A DNA stretch of 64,000 nt from positions 1 to 64,000 of the forward strand of contig JASXSV010000002.1 of assembly GCA_030674915.1 (NCBI GenBank). Direction: 5' to 3'. Source of the stretch: Candidatus Endonucleibacter bathymodioli (GTDB lineage: Bacteria; Pseudomonadota; Gammaproteobacteria; Pseudomonadales; Endozoicomonadaceae). Every line of letters begins with the position of its first letter. The first letter of the stretch is position 1. Made by a program: the position numbers and the translations under genes. Shown in pieces: positions 34,399-47,591 of this stretch. The notes beneath the pieces are model-generated. The model made no database searches and was not told the DNA's origin. It saw nothing but the letters and a program-made list of their open reading frames with translations.

Positions 34399-35781
34399 TT
34401 AGTCAACTTTATTCTTTGTTGGCCTACGCCAATCTCTAATATTACGCTGCCGGCCACGAGCCACTCCCAGCTCATCATCTGAAACCGTACGGGTAATTGT
34501 AGAGCCAGCTGCCGTCGTAGCCCTCTTACCGATGGTCACCGGAGCTACTAGAGAACTGTTTGTGCCAATAAAAGCACCATCCCCAATCACTGTTTTATGC
34601 TTATTGACTCCGTCATAGTTGCAGGTCACGACACCTGCTCCTACATTAACTCCAACTCCAATTTCCGCATCCCCCACATAAGTAAGGTGGTTTATTTTAC
34701 TATTCCGACCAATTCTAGACTTTTTAACTTCCACGAAATTGCCCACAATTACACCATCATCCAGCTCAGTCCCTGGTCGAAGACGGGCAAAAGGTCCCAC
34801 CTTACAGTTTTTCAAAACCTCGGAATCTTCTATAATCGAGTTTGCCTTGATTATCGCACCATCAGAAATTCTAGAGTTACGAATAATACAGTTAGCTTCT
34901 ACGACAACATTATTACCAAGTATCACATCCCCTTCAAACACAACATTTACATCCAAAACAACATCTCTACCAACTTTAATTTCCCCCCTGAAATCCACAC
35001 GTTGAGGATCCATAATAGTAACCCCTGCGAGCATCATTTCTTTGGCCTGCTGCTGTTGGTAAGCCCTTTCCAAGTCACTTAGCTGTAATAAATTATTAAC
35101 TCCCTGAACCTCAACAAGACTGGCAGGTTGAACACAATGTATCTTAACGTTTTCTCTGACAGCCATATTCACAATATCAGTCAAATAGAACTCCCGCTGG
35201 GAGTTGCTGTTCTTCAACTTATTTAACCAGCCTTCAATATACCTCCCTGGAACAGCCATAATACCCGTATTCACTTCATTAATCGCCAATTGTTTAGCAT
35301 CGGCGTCCTTGTGCTCAACAATAGCTTGCACATGTCCCTGAACATCCTTAACAATACGCCCATATCCACAAGGATCAGCAAAGATAGCAGTCAATAAAAC
35401 CAAATGCTCACCACGACTAACCTCTATCAACGACATTAATGTCTCAGCTTTAATCAGGGGAATATCACCATAAATAACCAAAACCACGTCAGCATTTTTG
35501 ACACTAGGAAGCGCTTGTTTAACAGCATGTCCAGTGCCACACTGTTCACGCTGCTGAACCCAGTTTACGTCATAATTACTCAGCGCGCTCAAAATTTGAT
35601 CAGACTCATGCCCAAGTACCACATGAATATCACCAAATACTTCTTTGCCTAGACTTGCGCTAGCCGCCATAATAACGCGTTCCAGCATGGGCTTGCCTGC
35701 AATTGAGTGCAATACTTTAGGCAGGCTCGACTTCATTCGGCTACCTTTACCTGCAGCAAGAATAACAATATCTGTTCTCAT
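34399..35781 (-). CDS. glmU: Bifunctional GlmU (UDP-GlcNAc synthesis)
   Basis: 460 residues. The N-terminal uridyltransferase domain has LAAGKGSRMKSSLPKVLH. From about residue 250, left-handed beta-helix hexapeptide repeats form the acetyltransferase domain (RLRPGTELDDGVIVGNFVEVKKS, GDGAFIGTNSSLVAPVTIG). It converts glucosamine-1-phosphate to UDP-GlcNAc. It is upstream of glmS and probably co-transcribed. Confidence 0.99.
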   Translation of the reverse strand: MRTDIVILAAGKGSRMKSSLPKVLHSIAGKPMLERVIMAASASLGKEVFGDIHVVLGHESDQILSALSNYDVNWVQQREQCGTGHAVKQALPSVKNADVVLVIYGDIPLIKAETLMSLIEVSRGEHLVLLTAIFADPCGYGRIVKDVQGHVQAIVEHKDADAKQLAINEVNTGIMAVPGRYIEGWLNKLKNSNSQREFYLTDIVNMAVRENVKIHCVQPASLVEVQGVNNLLQLSDLERAYQQQQAKEMMLAGVTIMDPQRVDFRGEIKVGRDVVLDVNVVFEGDVILGNNVVVEANCIIRNSRISDGAIIKANSIIEDSEVLKNCKVGPFARLRPGTELDDGVIVGNFVEVKKSRIGRNSKINHLTYVGDAEIGVGVNVGAGVVTCNYDGVNKHKTVIGDGAFIGTNSSLVAPVTIGKRATTAAGSTITRTVSDDELGVARGRQRNIRDWRRPTKNKVD

Positions 35782-36282
35782 GGCATAAGGACCTTCAGTG
35801 TTATAAAAAGATACAACTGACTTTGCCGAAAAAGCACATTCCCATTACAGGTGTAAGGCTGTTGATATCTATCCTTCATCAATAGCCAACTACGCTTAAA
35901 CTCATGATAATTATCTAGTTTATAGCCTGCTCATCCTTTCATTGGGAACAATATCAAAGGGTGTAACTTAAATTCCAGATATGCCCCATAAAACGTCATT
36001 CTAAAATGACTGTGCTTAATACTAGTAAATAAAACGAACCCTCCCTTTCATTCATTCAAAGAGATAAGAATCGCACTCAAAACAAAGTAGATACAATTAT
36101 AAAATGGTATGGACGACCTAGGTTTCCACAATAACCAACACACGTAAAAGGACTTTAGAGTCTACAAACAGTATCTTTCTCACAATCAATCAGTAAGCTA
36201 TTACAACAGCAGCCTCTGGCTGAACTATACCAGATTTTATTACTCCGTAAACTCGTATTTTCTGCACGCAGGATGGTTATTA
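35782..36282. other. Spacer upstream of glmU
   Basis: About 500 bp with no gene. It contains a degenerate copy of the dispersed motif (TTCCCATTACAGGTGTAAGG at about 35840-35860) and a small hairpin GTCATT-ctaa-AATGAC near 35995-36011. The glmU promoter should lie in its left part. Confidence 0.5.
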
Positions 36283-36415
36283 TATGGATTTCTCCGATAA
36301 AACGGTATCCATAAAGCCAAAGCACTACCTCCTGAGTGTTGACGAGCGCTTAGTGTTACTACCCATCGATGCTAGTCAATGGCACAGAGGAGATCTGGTT
36401 GCGATTATTTAGCGC
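36283..36415 (+). pseudogene. Possible IS1182-like transposase N-terminal fragment
   Basis: A 43-codon frame (MDFSDKTVSIKPKHYLLSVD, then ERLVLLPIDASQWHRGDLVAI) ends at TAG. The LLP.D...W...DLV..I spacing resembles the start of IS1182-type transposases. There is nothing further in frame. The fragment lies next to an IS30 relic. Confidence 0.35.
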
Positions 36416-36477
36416 ACGATAACCTCAACATAACAAAAAACATTACCAATCCTACGTCATACTACTTAAACTAATTA

Positions 36478-36804
36478 AATATCTGGTTCACACGATTCCG
36501 GCTGACAGTGGAGCAGAGTTTGCGTATTATAAAGAGGTCAGTGAAACACTGTTAGTTATATGTGTATTTTGCACGCACCTACAGCTCTTAGGAGCAAGGA
36601 TTGAGCGAAAACATCAACAGCTTGCTGCGACACTATGGCTCTCCCCCCAAAACATACTTTAAAAAGTTAAACCGATAGAGGTGAAAATAACCATAAAGCG
36701 ACTTGACTCTTGTCCGATAAAAGATCTTTATCTCAAAACGCCTATCCAACATAAAACTGAGATAACAGCTTTAAACTGTGATGAATTTCGAATTTTAATC
36801 CACA
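36478..36804 (+). pseudogene. IS30 transposase relic
   Basis: The DNA aligns over its whole length with the 3' third of the IS30 copy at 11314-11646: TCTGGTTCACACGATTCCGG, GCAGAGTTTGCGTATTATAA, AGCGAAAACATCAACAG and the terminal AACTGTGATGAATTTCGAAT. Many substitutions and indels break the frame, so it is an older insertion than the copy at 10802. Confidence 0.82.
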
Positions 36805-36923
36805 GGTAAGAAAGAGTCTTCCATATACAAAATAATCTATCGATAATAGCCATATTTTGTTTCATCATCCAATTAATACTAAGAGCTAGCTAATGACATC
36901 CAATCTCTCCAAGAGGTGTAATA

Positions 36924-37883
36924 GTGACTTCCCTTAACATACTAAACAATAATACTTTTCAAGAGCTTATTATCAATCTTCAAAAATTTTGGGCTCGCCA
37001 AAGTTGTATCATTATGCAGCCATTTGATATGGAGGTTGGAGCTGGAACATTTCATCCCGCCACTTTCTTGCGTGCTATAGGCCCTGAAAACTGGAATGCC
37101 GCCTACGTACAACCATGCAGGCGCCCCACCGATGGACGTTATGGCAAAAATCCTAATCGCTTACAGCACTACTATCAATTTCAAGTCGTAATGAAACCGT
37201 CTCCGGATAATATTCAGAAACTCTACCTAGAGTCCTTGACAGAACTAGGCATTGACACTTTAACTCACGACATTCGCTTTGTTGAAGACAACTGGGAGTC
37301 TCCCAGTTTAGGAGCTTGGGGTCTTGGCTGGGAAGTATGGATGAACGGCATGGAAATATCCCAATTCACCTACTTTCAGCAAATCGGCGGTTTAGAGTGT
37401 TTTCCTGTTACTGGTGAAATAACCTACGGTCTAGAACGCTTAGCAATGTATTTGCAATCCGTTGACAATGTTTACGACCTAGTCTGGACTGAAGGGTCTA
37501 GGGGCAAAGTCACTTATCGCGATATCTATCACCAAAATGAAATTGAAATGTCTACTTTCAATTTTGAGCACGCCGACACAAAAGAGCTTTTTCACCAATT
37601 CAACTTCTACGAAAACGAAGCCCATCGCCTTATTGAAATAAACTTGCCGCTACCAGCCTATGAGTTTGTGCTAAAAGCCTCTCATACATTTAACCTACTT
37701 GATGCTCGCCATGCAATATCTGTTACAGAAAGGCAACGCTACATTTTAAAAGTCAGAACCTTAGCAACAGCTGTGGCCAAAGCATACTTTGACGCCCGTC
37801 AAAAACTAGGATTCCCTCTAGCTGACGATGCGAATAGAGAGCCGGCAACTATCCAACAAAAAAAGAGACAACCTGATGAATAA
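36924..37883 (+). CDS. glyQ: Glycyl-tRNA synthetase alpha subunit
   Basis: 319 residues. It starts at GTG 36924, 6 bp after AAGAGGTG. Motifs are [20 protein letters not shown], the [18 protein letters not shown] segment and [13 protein letters not shown] near the C-terminus. This is the catalytic half of the alpha2beta2 enzyme. It overlaps glyS by 8 bp, so the two are translationally coupled. Confidence 0.98.
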   Translation: MTSLNILNNNTFQELIINLQKFWARQSCIIMQPFDMEVGAGTFHPATFLRAIGPENWNAAYVQPCRRPTDGRYGKNPNRLQHYYQFQVVMKPSPDNIQKLYLESLTELGIDTLTHDIRFVEDNWESPSLGAWGLGWEVWMNGMEISQFTYFQQIGGLECFPVTGEITYGLERLAMYLQSVDNVYDLVWTEGSRGKVTYRDIYHQNEIEMSTFNFEHADTKELFHQFNFYENEAHRLIEINLPLPAYEFVLKASHTFNLLDARHAISVTERQRYILKVRTLATAVAKAYFDARQKLGFPLADDANREPATIQQKKRQPDE

Positions 37884-39954
37884 TAAGGATTTTTTGGTTG
37901 AACTTGGTACCGAAGAGCTTCCACCAAAAGCACTAAAAAAACTATCCCTCGCATTTACTGGTAGCATTCTCGCTAGTCTTGATTTAGCAGAAATATCTTA
38001 CAGTGGACATCAGTCATTCGCCTCTCCTCGGAGACTTGCTCTTTTAATTAGAGAACTGAAAACAGCACAGCCAGACCAAACAATTGAGCGGCGAGGCCCA
38101 GCAATAGAAGCAGCATTTGATAGCCAAAACAACCCAACCAAAGCTGCTGAAGGTTTTGCCCGCTCAAATGGTGTCTGTGTTGACCAACTTGAACCCCTTA
38201 AAACTGAAAAAGGTGCCTACCTTGTATACCGCTCTATCAAGCAAGGTACGCAAACAGTTTCACTCTTGCCTAAAATAATTAAACAATCTATCTCAAACCT
38301 GCCAACCCCAAAGCGCATGCGCTGGGGCGCACGCCGAGAAGAATTTGTACGCCCAGTCCACTGGCTAATTATGTTATACGGAAACGAAATAGTTAACTGT
38401 GAGATACTCGGTCTGAAAGCTGGGAGAGAGTCATGGGGACACCGATTCCACACCAATCGCACCTTAACCATAAATCAACCATCAGACTATAAAAAAACTC
38501 TTGATGTCGAAGGAAAAGTTGTTTCGGATTTCAACGAACGTCGCAATATCATACGCAAACTAGTGACTGCAGAAGCAAAAAAAATAAACAATACCGCTGT
38601 TATTTGCGAGGACCTTCTAAATGAAGTAACAGCTCTGGTTGAATGGCCTGTTGCCCTGTCCGGACAGTTTGATGAGGCATTTCTCTCTGTCCCTGCAGAG
38701 GCACTAATATCATCCATGAAGGAACATCAAAAATACTTCCATGTTGTTGATAATAAAGGTGTTCTTCAACCATTTTTCATCACTGTATCTAATATTGAAA
38801 GTAAAGACCCGAAGCAGGTAATATTAGGTAATGAACGTGTTATTCGCTCACGCCTTACTGATGCAAAATTCTTCTTTGAATCTGACAAAAAAATAACTCT
38901 CGAAACCCAACGAGAAAGGCTAAAGCTTATCGTTTTTCAAGCCCAACTCGGTTCTCTTTTCAACAAAACAGAACGTATTTCAACACTGGCGGCTTGGATC
39001 GTAGGACAAGAAAAAGGCAATACTGAAATAGCCAAAAGAGCAGGCTTACTTGCAAAATCTGACCTGGTATCCAGTATGGTACTAGAGTTCCCTGAACTGC
39101 AAGGGATTATGGGGGAGTATTACGCAGCCTATGACGGTGAGAAAGAAGAAACAAGCAAAGCTATCAACGAACACTATATGCCCAGATTTTCAGGCGATAA
39201 CTTACCATCGACCTCAACAAGCTGCGCCCTAGCTATTGCCGACAAAATAGACACTATTGTGGGTATTTTTGGTATTGGTCAATCCCCTACTGGAAGTAAA
39301 GATCCATTCGGACTACGTAGATCAAGTATTGGGGTGTTGCGCATCATTATCGATAAAAAACTAAACATTGATCTAACTACTCTAGTAGAGCAGGCTACAA
39401 CCGGTTATAAAGCCTTATGCATTAAACTACCAAAAGCTAATGTAAACAAAACAGTTGTCGATTATTTATTAGAGCGCTTTGATTCCATCTACCAAGAAGA
39501 AGGTGTTTCCAAAGAAATTATAAACGCCGTTAAAGAATTAAGACCTACCCGACCATTAGATTTCGACTACAGAATAAAAGCAGTTTGTAATTTTTCTAAA
39601 CTAAGCGAAGCAGAAGCACTAGCATCAGCAAATAAACGTGTTTCCAATATGCTCTCCAAATCAGGTGGCATATTTATACCAGACATAGTTGATAACACGT
39701 TACTAAAAGAAGAAGAAGAGATAAATTTAGTCATACAACTTTTTGAAAAAAGAAAAGATATCCTCCCTCTTCTTGAGCTGGCTCTTTACGATAAGGTTAT
39801 GGAAATCCTTGCTTCTTTAAAAGAACCTATTGATGTTTTCTTTGACAAGGTCTTAGTAAATACGGAAGATGAAAAAATAAAACTTAACCGTTACGCTATC
39901 CTTAAACAATTACGTAACCTGTTCCTTCACGTTGCCGATATTTCATTACTATAA
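37876..39954 (+). CDS. glyS: Glycyl-tRNA synthetase beta subunit
   Basis: 692 residues from ATG 37876 ([20 protein letters not shown]). A longer frame from 37828 would add 16 residues, but [20 protein letters not shown] is the normal family start. PKRMRWG and [14 protein letters not shown] are present, and a DALR-type anticodon-binding region ends the protein. It is coupled to glyQ. The glyQ-glyS-gmhB-plsC order on this side of gyrB matches Pseudomonas. Confidence 0.97.
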   Translation: MNNKDFLVELGTEELPPKALKKLSLAFTGSILASLDLAEISYSGHQSFASPRRLALLIRELKTAQPDQTIERRGPAIEAAFDSQNNPTKAAEGFARSNGVCVDQLEPLKTEKGAYLVYRSIKQGTQTVSLLPKIIKQSISNLPTPKRMRWGARREEFVRPVHWLIMLYGNEIVNCEILGLKAGRESWGHRFHTNRTLTINQPSDYKKTLDVEGKVVSDFNERRNIIRKLVTAEAKKINNTAVICEDLLNEVTALVEWPVALSGQFDEAFLSVPAEALISSMKEHQKYFHVVDNKGVLQPFFITVSNIESKDPKQVILGNERVIRSRLTDAKFFFESDKKITLETQRERLKLIVFQAQLGSLFNKTERISTLAAWIVGQEKGNTEIAKRAGLLAKSDLVSSMVLEFPELQGIMGEYYAAYDGEKEETSKAINEHYMPRFSGDNLPSTSTSCALAIADKIDTIVGIFGIGQSPTGSKDPFGLRRSSIGVLRIIIDKKLNIDLTTLVEQATTGYKALCIKLPKANVNKTVVDYLLERFDSIYQEEGVSKEIINAVKELRPTRPLDFDYRIKAVCNFSKLSEAEALASANKRVSNMLSKSGGIFIPDIVDNTLLKEEEEINLVIQLFEKRKDILPLLELALYDKVMEILASLKEPIDVFFDKVLVNTEDEKIKLNRYAILKQLRNLFLHVADISLL

Positions 39955-40106
39955 AAACAAATGATACTAATTGGAAATAACTATCATATAAACTGCCCAT
40001 TTTCAGAGCAATGCGTATAGTTATACCAAGAAGAAAACAAGCCAATATTCTCTCACTATCAAGTCCTATGATAATAACTAAAGAAAATAGTTTATAATAT
40101 AGCTCT

Positions 40107-40652
40107 ATGAAAAAATTAATTATTTTGGATCGTGACGGAGTTATCAACAAAGACTCTGATAGCTACATCAAATCCCCTGAAGAATGGATACCCATTCCAG
40201 GTAGCATAGAAGCCATAAGCAAGTTATCAGAAGCTGGGTATTTAATCGCCATAGCTACTAACCAGGCAGGCATAGCCCGAGGCTACTTTACAAAAGCAGA
40301 CCTTAACTCCATGCATCAAAAAATGGTGACTCTTGTCGAGGAATGTGGTGGTAAAATCAATACAATTCGATTTTGCCCCCACCACCCTAATGACAACTGC
40401 TTATGTCGTAAGCCAAAACCGGGAATGCCTACGAGCATACTTGAAGACTTTAACATTTTACCTGAAAACTCATGGTTCGTCGGCGATGCTCTAACAGACA
40501 TTCAGGCAGGTAAAAGTGCTGGATGCAGGACTGTTCTGGTAAAAACAGGAAAGGGAGCAAAATCTCTTGAAAACCTGAAAAAATTGACAAACACCTTAGT
40601 TTATGACAGTCTTTTGACTTTTTGCGAAAATATTTTAACTGTAGGCAAATAA
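40107..40652 (+). CDS. gmhB: D-glycero-D-manno-heptose-1,7-bisphosphate 7-phosphatase
   Basis: 181 residues. HAD-family motif I is LDRDGVINKDSDSYI, motif II ATNQAGIARGYF, and motif III/IV is GDALTDIQAGKSAGC. A zinc site is seen in CPHHPNDNCLCRKPKPGM. It acts in ADP-heptose synthesis for the LPS core, together with gmhA found 0.9 kb away. It overlaps plsC by one base (TAATG). Confidence 0.97.
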   Translation: MKKLIILDRDGVINKDSDSYIKSPEEWIPIPGSIEAISKLSEAGYLIAIATNQAGIARGYFTKADLNSMHQKMVTLVEECGGKINTIRFCPHHPNDNCLCRKPKPGMPTSILEDFNILPENSWFVGDALTDIQAGKSAGCRTVLVKTGKGAKSLENLKKLTNTLVYDSLLTFCENILTVGK

Positions 40653-41362
40653 TGTTATCTATCACAAATACAACAAGGTCTGTTATCTTCTACCTCCTTT
40701 TCGTCATATGGACTATCTGCTACTCTATCCCCATACTGTTAATTATTAAGTTTATTACTACAAAAAAAAGACATAATCTTCTAGTTAAGCACTGGGCCCT
40801 AGTATCCATAAATTTATGTCGTGTTATTTGTGGCCTTCGCTGGAAAGTTCACGGCCAAGAGAATATTCCATCTAAGGCGTGTGTTATCATTAGCAACCAC
40901 CAAAGCACATGGGAAACATTTTTCCTGCAAACTATAATTACCCCACAGTCTTTGGTAGTAAAACGAGAGTTGTTATTGATTCCTTTTTTTGGCTGGGCTC
41001 TTCGAGCAATAAACCCAATAGCTATTAACAGAAGCACACCTAGAGAAGCTATACAACAAGTAAAAATAAAAGGGCTGGCATATCTGCAAGACAACGTCTC
41101 AGTTCTTGTTTTTCCTGAAGGCACTAGAAACCAAAGTGGCAAGCTCGGTAAATTTTCACGGAGCGGAGCATTACTTGCTTGTACATCTAATGTTGATATC
41201 CTTCCTATTGCTCATAATGCTGGTAAATTCTGGCCCGGTAATCGATGGATAGTAACACCAGGAACGATTCAAGTTTTCATTGGACACCCCATAAAAACTT
41301 CAGATAAAGATGCTACCGAAGCAAATAATGCTGCAAGGGAGTGGATATGTAGTAAAATATAA
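40652..41362 (+). CDS. plsC: 1-acyl-sn-glycerol-3-phosphate acyltransferase
   Basis: 236 residues from ATG 40652, which overlaps the gmhB stop; the longer TTG frame at 40622 is less likely. It has an N-terminal membrane helix, NHQSTWETFF (the acyltransferase H-x4-D/E motif, here with Glu) and FPEGTRNQSGKLGKFSRSG (phosphate binding). It makes phosphatidic acid at the inner membrane. It is the last gene of the rightward glyQ-glyS-gmhB-plsC cluster. Confidence 0.95.
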   Translation: MLSITNTTRSVIFYLLFVIWTICYSIPILLIIKFITTKKRHNLLVKHWALVSINLCRVICGLRWKVHGQENIPSKACVIISNHQSTWETFFLQTIITPQSLVVKRELLLIPFFGWALRAINPIAINRSTPREAIQQVKIKGLAYLQDNVSVLVFPEGTRNQSGKLGKFSRSGALLACTSNVDILPIAHNAGKFWPGNRWIVTPGTIQVFIGHPIKTSDKDATEANNAAREWICSKI

Positions 41363-41515
41363 AAAACACAGTCCTTCCTCTATTTCATATTTATTCGCAC
41401 AAAGTAAAATTAGAGGTATAGATTACAATCTTAACTCTCCCTATCCGCCCCAAATGCACTATCCATAGATTCTGTGTATCAAGACAGAAAACATAATTAA
41501 CCTCATTTTTTAGTT

Positions 41516-42103
41516 TTACTGCTCCATATATTTTTCTATTAACTGAATCATAATATGAATAGCTTTTATATGTATTTCTTGGATACGATCGGCATAACCA
41601 AAATGCGGTACTCTAATCTCAACATCAGCCATACCCGCCACCTTTCCACCATCTTTTCCAGATAAAAGAACCACCTTAATTCCCTTTGCCCTAGCTGCTT
41701 CCAGAGCCTTGACGATATTACTAGAGTTACCACTAGTACTAATTGCTAATAACACATCCCCTGTCTGTCCAAGCCCTTCAATAAAACGCGAAAAAACATA
41801 ATCATAACCGAAGTCATTAGAGACGCACGACAAATGACTGGGGTCAGAAATAGCAATAGCTGGATAAGCTGGTCGATCAAGCCTATAGCGTCCTGTGAGT
41901 TCCTCTGAAAAATGCATTGCATCACAATGTGAGCCCCCATTACCACAAGACAAAACCTTTCCTCCTGCTTTAAATGCCGATGATATCATATTTGCTGCAT
42001 TATCAATTGCCTCAATATTCTGATCATCATTAAGAAAACGATTAAGAACAACCGCCGCCTCTTCCAGCTCCTGTCTAACTATAACTTTGTAATCAAATGA
42101 CAT
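41516..42103 (-). CDS. gmhA: Sedoheptulose-7-phosphate isomerase
   Basis: 195 residues from ATG 42103 ([17 protein letters not shown]), which has TAAGGTT upstream; a TTG at 42121 gives a longer but unlikely start. The SIS domain motifs are [21 protein letters not shown] and [18 protein letters not shown], and the C-terminal helix is [13 protein letters not shown]. It performs the first step of ADP-heptose synthesis. It lies convergent with plsC and downstream of gyrB, a location I do not know from the standard Pseudomonas order. Confidence 0.97.
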   Translation of the reverse strand: MSFDYKVIVRQELEEAAVVLNRFLNDDQNIEAIDNAANMISSAFKAGGKVLSCGNGGSHCDAMHFSEELTGRYRLDRPAYPAIAISDPSHLSCVSNDFGYDYVFSRFIEGLGQTGDVLLAISTSGNSSNIVKALEAARAKGIKVVLLSGKDGGKVAGMADVEIRVPHFGYADRIQEIHIKAIHIMIQLIEKYMEQ

Positions 42104-42424
42104 ATATAACCTTACTAACAAACTATTACGAATATAAAACTCTCCGCCTATAAAACCAGCTTCCCACTATAATCCACCTTATAAGTGCTGGAATATTACC
42201 ACTATTACTCACCCAAACCAGTTACCAACCTCATATTCACGTAAAGCTTTCCCAATTATACTCATTACTATTGAATATATAAGTAAGCAACAAATAATAA
42301 GTTAGGCTGCATAAGTCTACAAGTAGTAGATGATTATTAAACAAACTCACATTTCAAAGGGGTGTGGGTATATATAACCTATTTCTAGCATAGAATAAGG
42401 ATTCGGATATATAACAGAATTCTG
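42104..42424. other. gyrB-gmhA spacer
   Basis: About 320 bp, AT-rich, no gene. CCAGTTACCAACCTCATATTC (about 42218-42239) and neighbouring ACTATTACTCACCC are weakly similar to the dispersed intergenic repeat. Confidence 0.4.
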
Positions 42425-44842
<2,418 letters not shown>

Positions 44843-44906
44843 TCAACCCCACCAATTTTTCTGATCTAATCACCATTACAAGGCTCTTAATCAACTCTAC
44901 CACCAT

Positions 44907-44922
44907 TGTTTCACGTGAAACA
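44907..44922. promoter_or_regulatory. parS site 1
   Basis: Perfect 16-bp palindrome TGTTTCACGTGAAACA, the consensus ParB-binding centromere site of bacterial chromosomes. It lies 67 bp upstream of the gyrB start. The parA/parB genes are not in the window. Confidence 0.93.
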
Positions 44923-45214
44923 TTCCACATTCACGCCGGCATCTCGCAACCTGTAATATCTCATGCTTAACACACTCTATAACCACTTAACCGTTAATTT
45001 CCAGCAACACCCATACCTCTTTACTCTCACACCTATCTATTATGAGAATAAGTCGCCTGAGAGCATGCTCCAACTGCTAATTTGCATACCAAAAAGTAAC
45101 TCCACACCAGCTCCAAAGCCCGACCAGCCACCACCTCTATACCGCTATAATTGAAAGATTGGGAGGCGACAAACGAGCTAACCCATCAAGACCCTACTAG
45201 TATTTATGTGCTTA

Positions 45215-45239
45215 GGGTGAGTGCGAGCAGTCAGGCAAC
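45215..45239. repeat. Dispersed intergenic repeat, copy between the parS sites
   Basis: Read on the minus strand it gives GTTGCCTGACTGCTCGCACT followed by CACCC, close to the segment at 15338 (GTTGACTGCTCCCACTCTCC). Confidence 0.4.
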
Positions 45240-45649
45240 CCCGCCGTCTCAAGAGGAATAGATATAACGACCAAAAAAAAACAACATCTCAAATATTATT
45301 TAACCCATTAATAAAAAACTAGATGGCGTACGCAACACTTTGCAGAAACATATAAAGCCTTAATGCATAAATCACAGTTAAGATTTTCATTAAAAGCATA
45401 GCCATCTCGCTTTACTTTATTGTTAATCACAACTAACAAATAATACTCCTTTTGTCACCTCCACGGCATCTTATATAAGCAAGGCGAAAACAGGGCACAA
45501 CCTCATTTAAACTGACCCTCACAATATAATGCTCTTAAAACCCTCATTTCAAACCCGTGAGACTAACTTTAACACTCATCTCTATATCGTGGATTTATAT
45601 CCCGCTGCTTGAGTATTTGCTGTATTTTGTTCCAGATATAAAAACGTAT

Positions 45650-45665
45650 TGTTTCACGTGAAACA
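45650..45665. promoter_or_regulatory. parS site 2
   Basis: A second perfect TGTTTCACGTGAAACA palindrome, 743 bp from the first, in the dnaN-gyrB gap. Clustered parS sites close to oriC are the usual arrangement for ParABS. Confidence 0.93.
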
Positions 45666-46401
45666 ACGCAACAAACAAAACATAGTTATAATCAACAATA
45701 CCTCACCAGCAACTTAAAGGATTCAAATTTATAAATTGTATACCACCCCTTCTATTAGTATTATGCGCTTTCCAGCAGCTCTCAGCAGCTCTCAGAAAGA
45801 TCAACACCTGTCACTCTAATTGGCTCTCCAAACAACTACGCCTGCTTATACATACTCACCTCATTAATAAAAACATACATGAGCGCTAATCTCTCCAGTT
45901 TTGCTACACCTTTGGTTTATACTCTCACCATAAGCTCTTGCTTGAAAAACTATGCCTTTTAGTTTTTTTGCTACAGATGTCCCACAAGTAACGCGTGCTC
46001 TTCTGACAAACTTAAACCAAATACAAAATATCACATTTGTCACTCGCAACACACTCGCATCGCTTAACTCATTACTATCAAAAAGAATATATTTCATTAA
46101 TAATGAATCACCGTAAGAAGACTGGTTTTATCACCACCTTTAAAGCCGTAAAAATATTAGTAACAAAAGGCGGCTTAAAAGAAACAACTGTCAGGCTCCA
46201 CTCCTAACACCAAATATACTTAACCTCCCAACAGTATCAACACTTTGGTTAATCAACCAGCCAATCTTAAGAAAACACTTATATTCGTAACCACTTAATT
46301 TTCACCATGCTAGCTGACAAAGAACAAGCACGGGAAACTCAAAACACTTCTTATATAACCACAACGAATAATCGTAGCGCAAAACAAACCTTTCCTTTAT
46401 A

Positions 46402-47511
46402 TTACAGCGTCATAGGCATTACAACATAGCGCGAATCACCATCATTTGAATTCTCCTCAAGTAACACGCTACTTTTATTGTTATGCAAAATAATTCTCAC
46501 TTCGCTTCCAGATAGTACCGACAATACATCTAAAAGATAATTAACATTAAACTTAACTTCAATCTCCTCACCTTGATAGGAAACACTTATCTCTTCCTCT
46601 GCCTTCTCTTGCTCAGAATTCTTCGCTATAACCTTCAGCAATCCTTCAGACAAAATAAGGCGAACTCCTCTATATTTTTCATTTAAAAGAATTGAAGAGG
46701 CCCGTTGAAACGCCTGCCTGAGCTCCTGTCTATCGCAAATAACAACATTATTACCCCGAGAGAATGCATGATCATAATCAGGGAACTTTCCATCAATAAG
46801 CTTTGACGTAAAAATGAAATCACCTGTTTTTGCTCGAATATGATTAGCACCTAGAGTTATGCACACAACCTCTTCTTCTCCCTCTTTCAGCAACCTCGCT
46901 ATTTCAAGTATTCCTTTCCTAGGAACAATAACCTGATATTTATCCTGCTGACTAATATCTGCCTCCACAGAGCACATCGCTAAACGATGCCCATCCGTGG
47001 CCACAGACCGCAAACAACTCTGACTAACTTCTAACAACATTCCATTAAAGTAATAACGAACATCTTGGTGAGCCATAGCGAAACCAGTACGATCTATTAG
47101 TCTGCGTAACCGAGACTGACTAACAGTAAAAGCTAAAGAACCAGATTCCTCATCAATACTGGGAAATTTATTCGCAGGCAAAGAAGACAAAACAAAACGG
47201 GAGCGCCCAGTCTTTAGCCTAACCTTCTGATCATCCACGGCAAACTCTATTTGGGCATTTGCTGGAAGAGATTTACATATATCCATAAGCTTCCGTGCCG
47301 GCACGGTAATCCCTCCCTCCTCCAATACGTCTTCCAAAGCAACACGGCCGACCAGCTCAACCTCAAGGTCTGTTCCTGTTAGCGACAACTGACCACCCTC
47401 TACCACCATCAGCACGTTGGACAATACCGGCAGTATCTGTCTCCGCTCAACAACCCCCGCTACCAACTGCAACGGATTAAGCAGAGCTTCCCGATTAATG
47501 GTGAATTTCAT
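46402..47511 (-). CDS. dnaN: DNA polymerase III beta subunit (sliding clamp)
   Basis: 369 residues, normal length. It begins MKFTINREALLNPLQLVAGV, contains the three clamp domains and DGHRLAMC, and ends RYVVMPMTL as in the family. It lies 80 bp downstream of dnaA on the same strand and is probably co-transcribed. It is followed not by recF but by the 1.56-kb gap. Confidence 0.99.
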   Translation of the reverse strand: MKFTINREALLNPLQLVAGVVERRQILPVLSNVLMVVEGGQLSLTGTDLEVELVGRVALEDVLEEGGITVPARKLMDICKSLPANAQIEFAVDDQKVRLKTGRSRFVLSSLPANKFPSIDEESGSLAFTVSQSRLRRLIDRTGFAMAHQDVRYYFNGMLLEVSQSCLRSVATDGHRLAMCSVEADISQQDKYQVIVPRKGILEIARLLKEGEEEVVCITLGANHIRAKTGDFIFTSKLIDGKFPDYDHAFSRGNNVVICDRQELRQAFQRASSILLNEKYRGVRLILSEGLLKVIAKNSEQEKAEEEISVSYQGEEIEVKFNVNYLLDVLSVLSGSEVRIILHNNKSSVLLEENSNDGDSRYVVMPMTL

Positions 47512-47591
47512 TATTTTCCTTTCTCTTGGTTAGATAAAGAGGAGTCCAATCATACCCTTCTCCGAACTCAAAGAATTTTTATCCATCTTTG

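Noticed and set aside
42104..42121. Upstream TTG start of gmhA
   Set aside because: ATG 42103 gives the usual N-terminus and has a better placed ribosome site.
45864..46097. Minus-strand 77-codon frame as a recF remnant
   Set aside because: It lacks any RecF motif; similarity could not be argued by eye.
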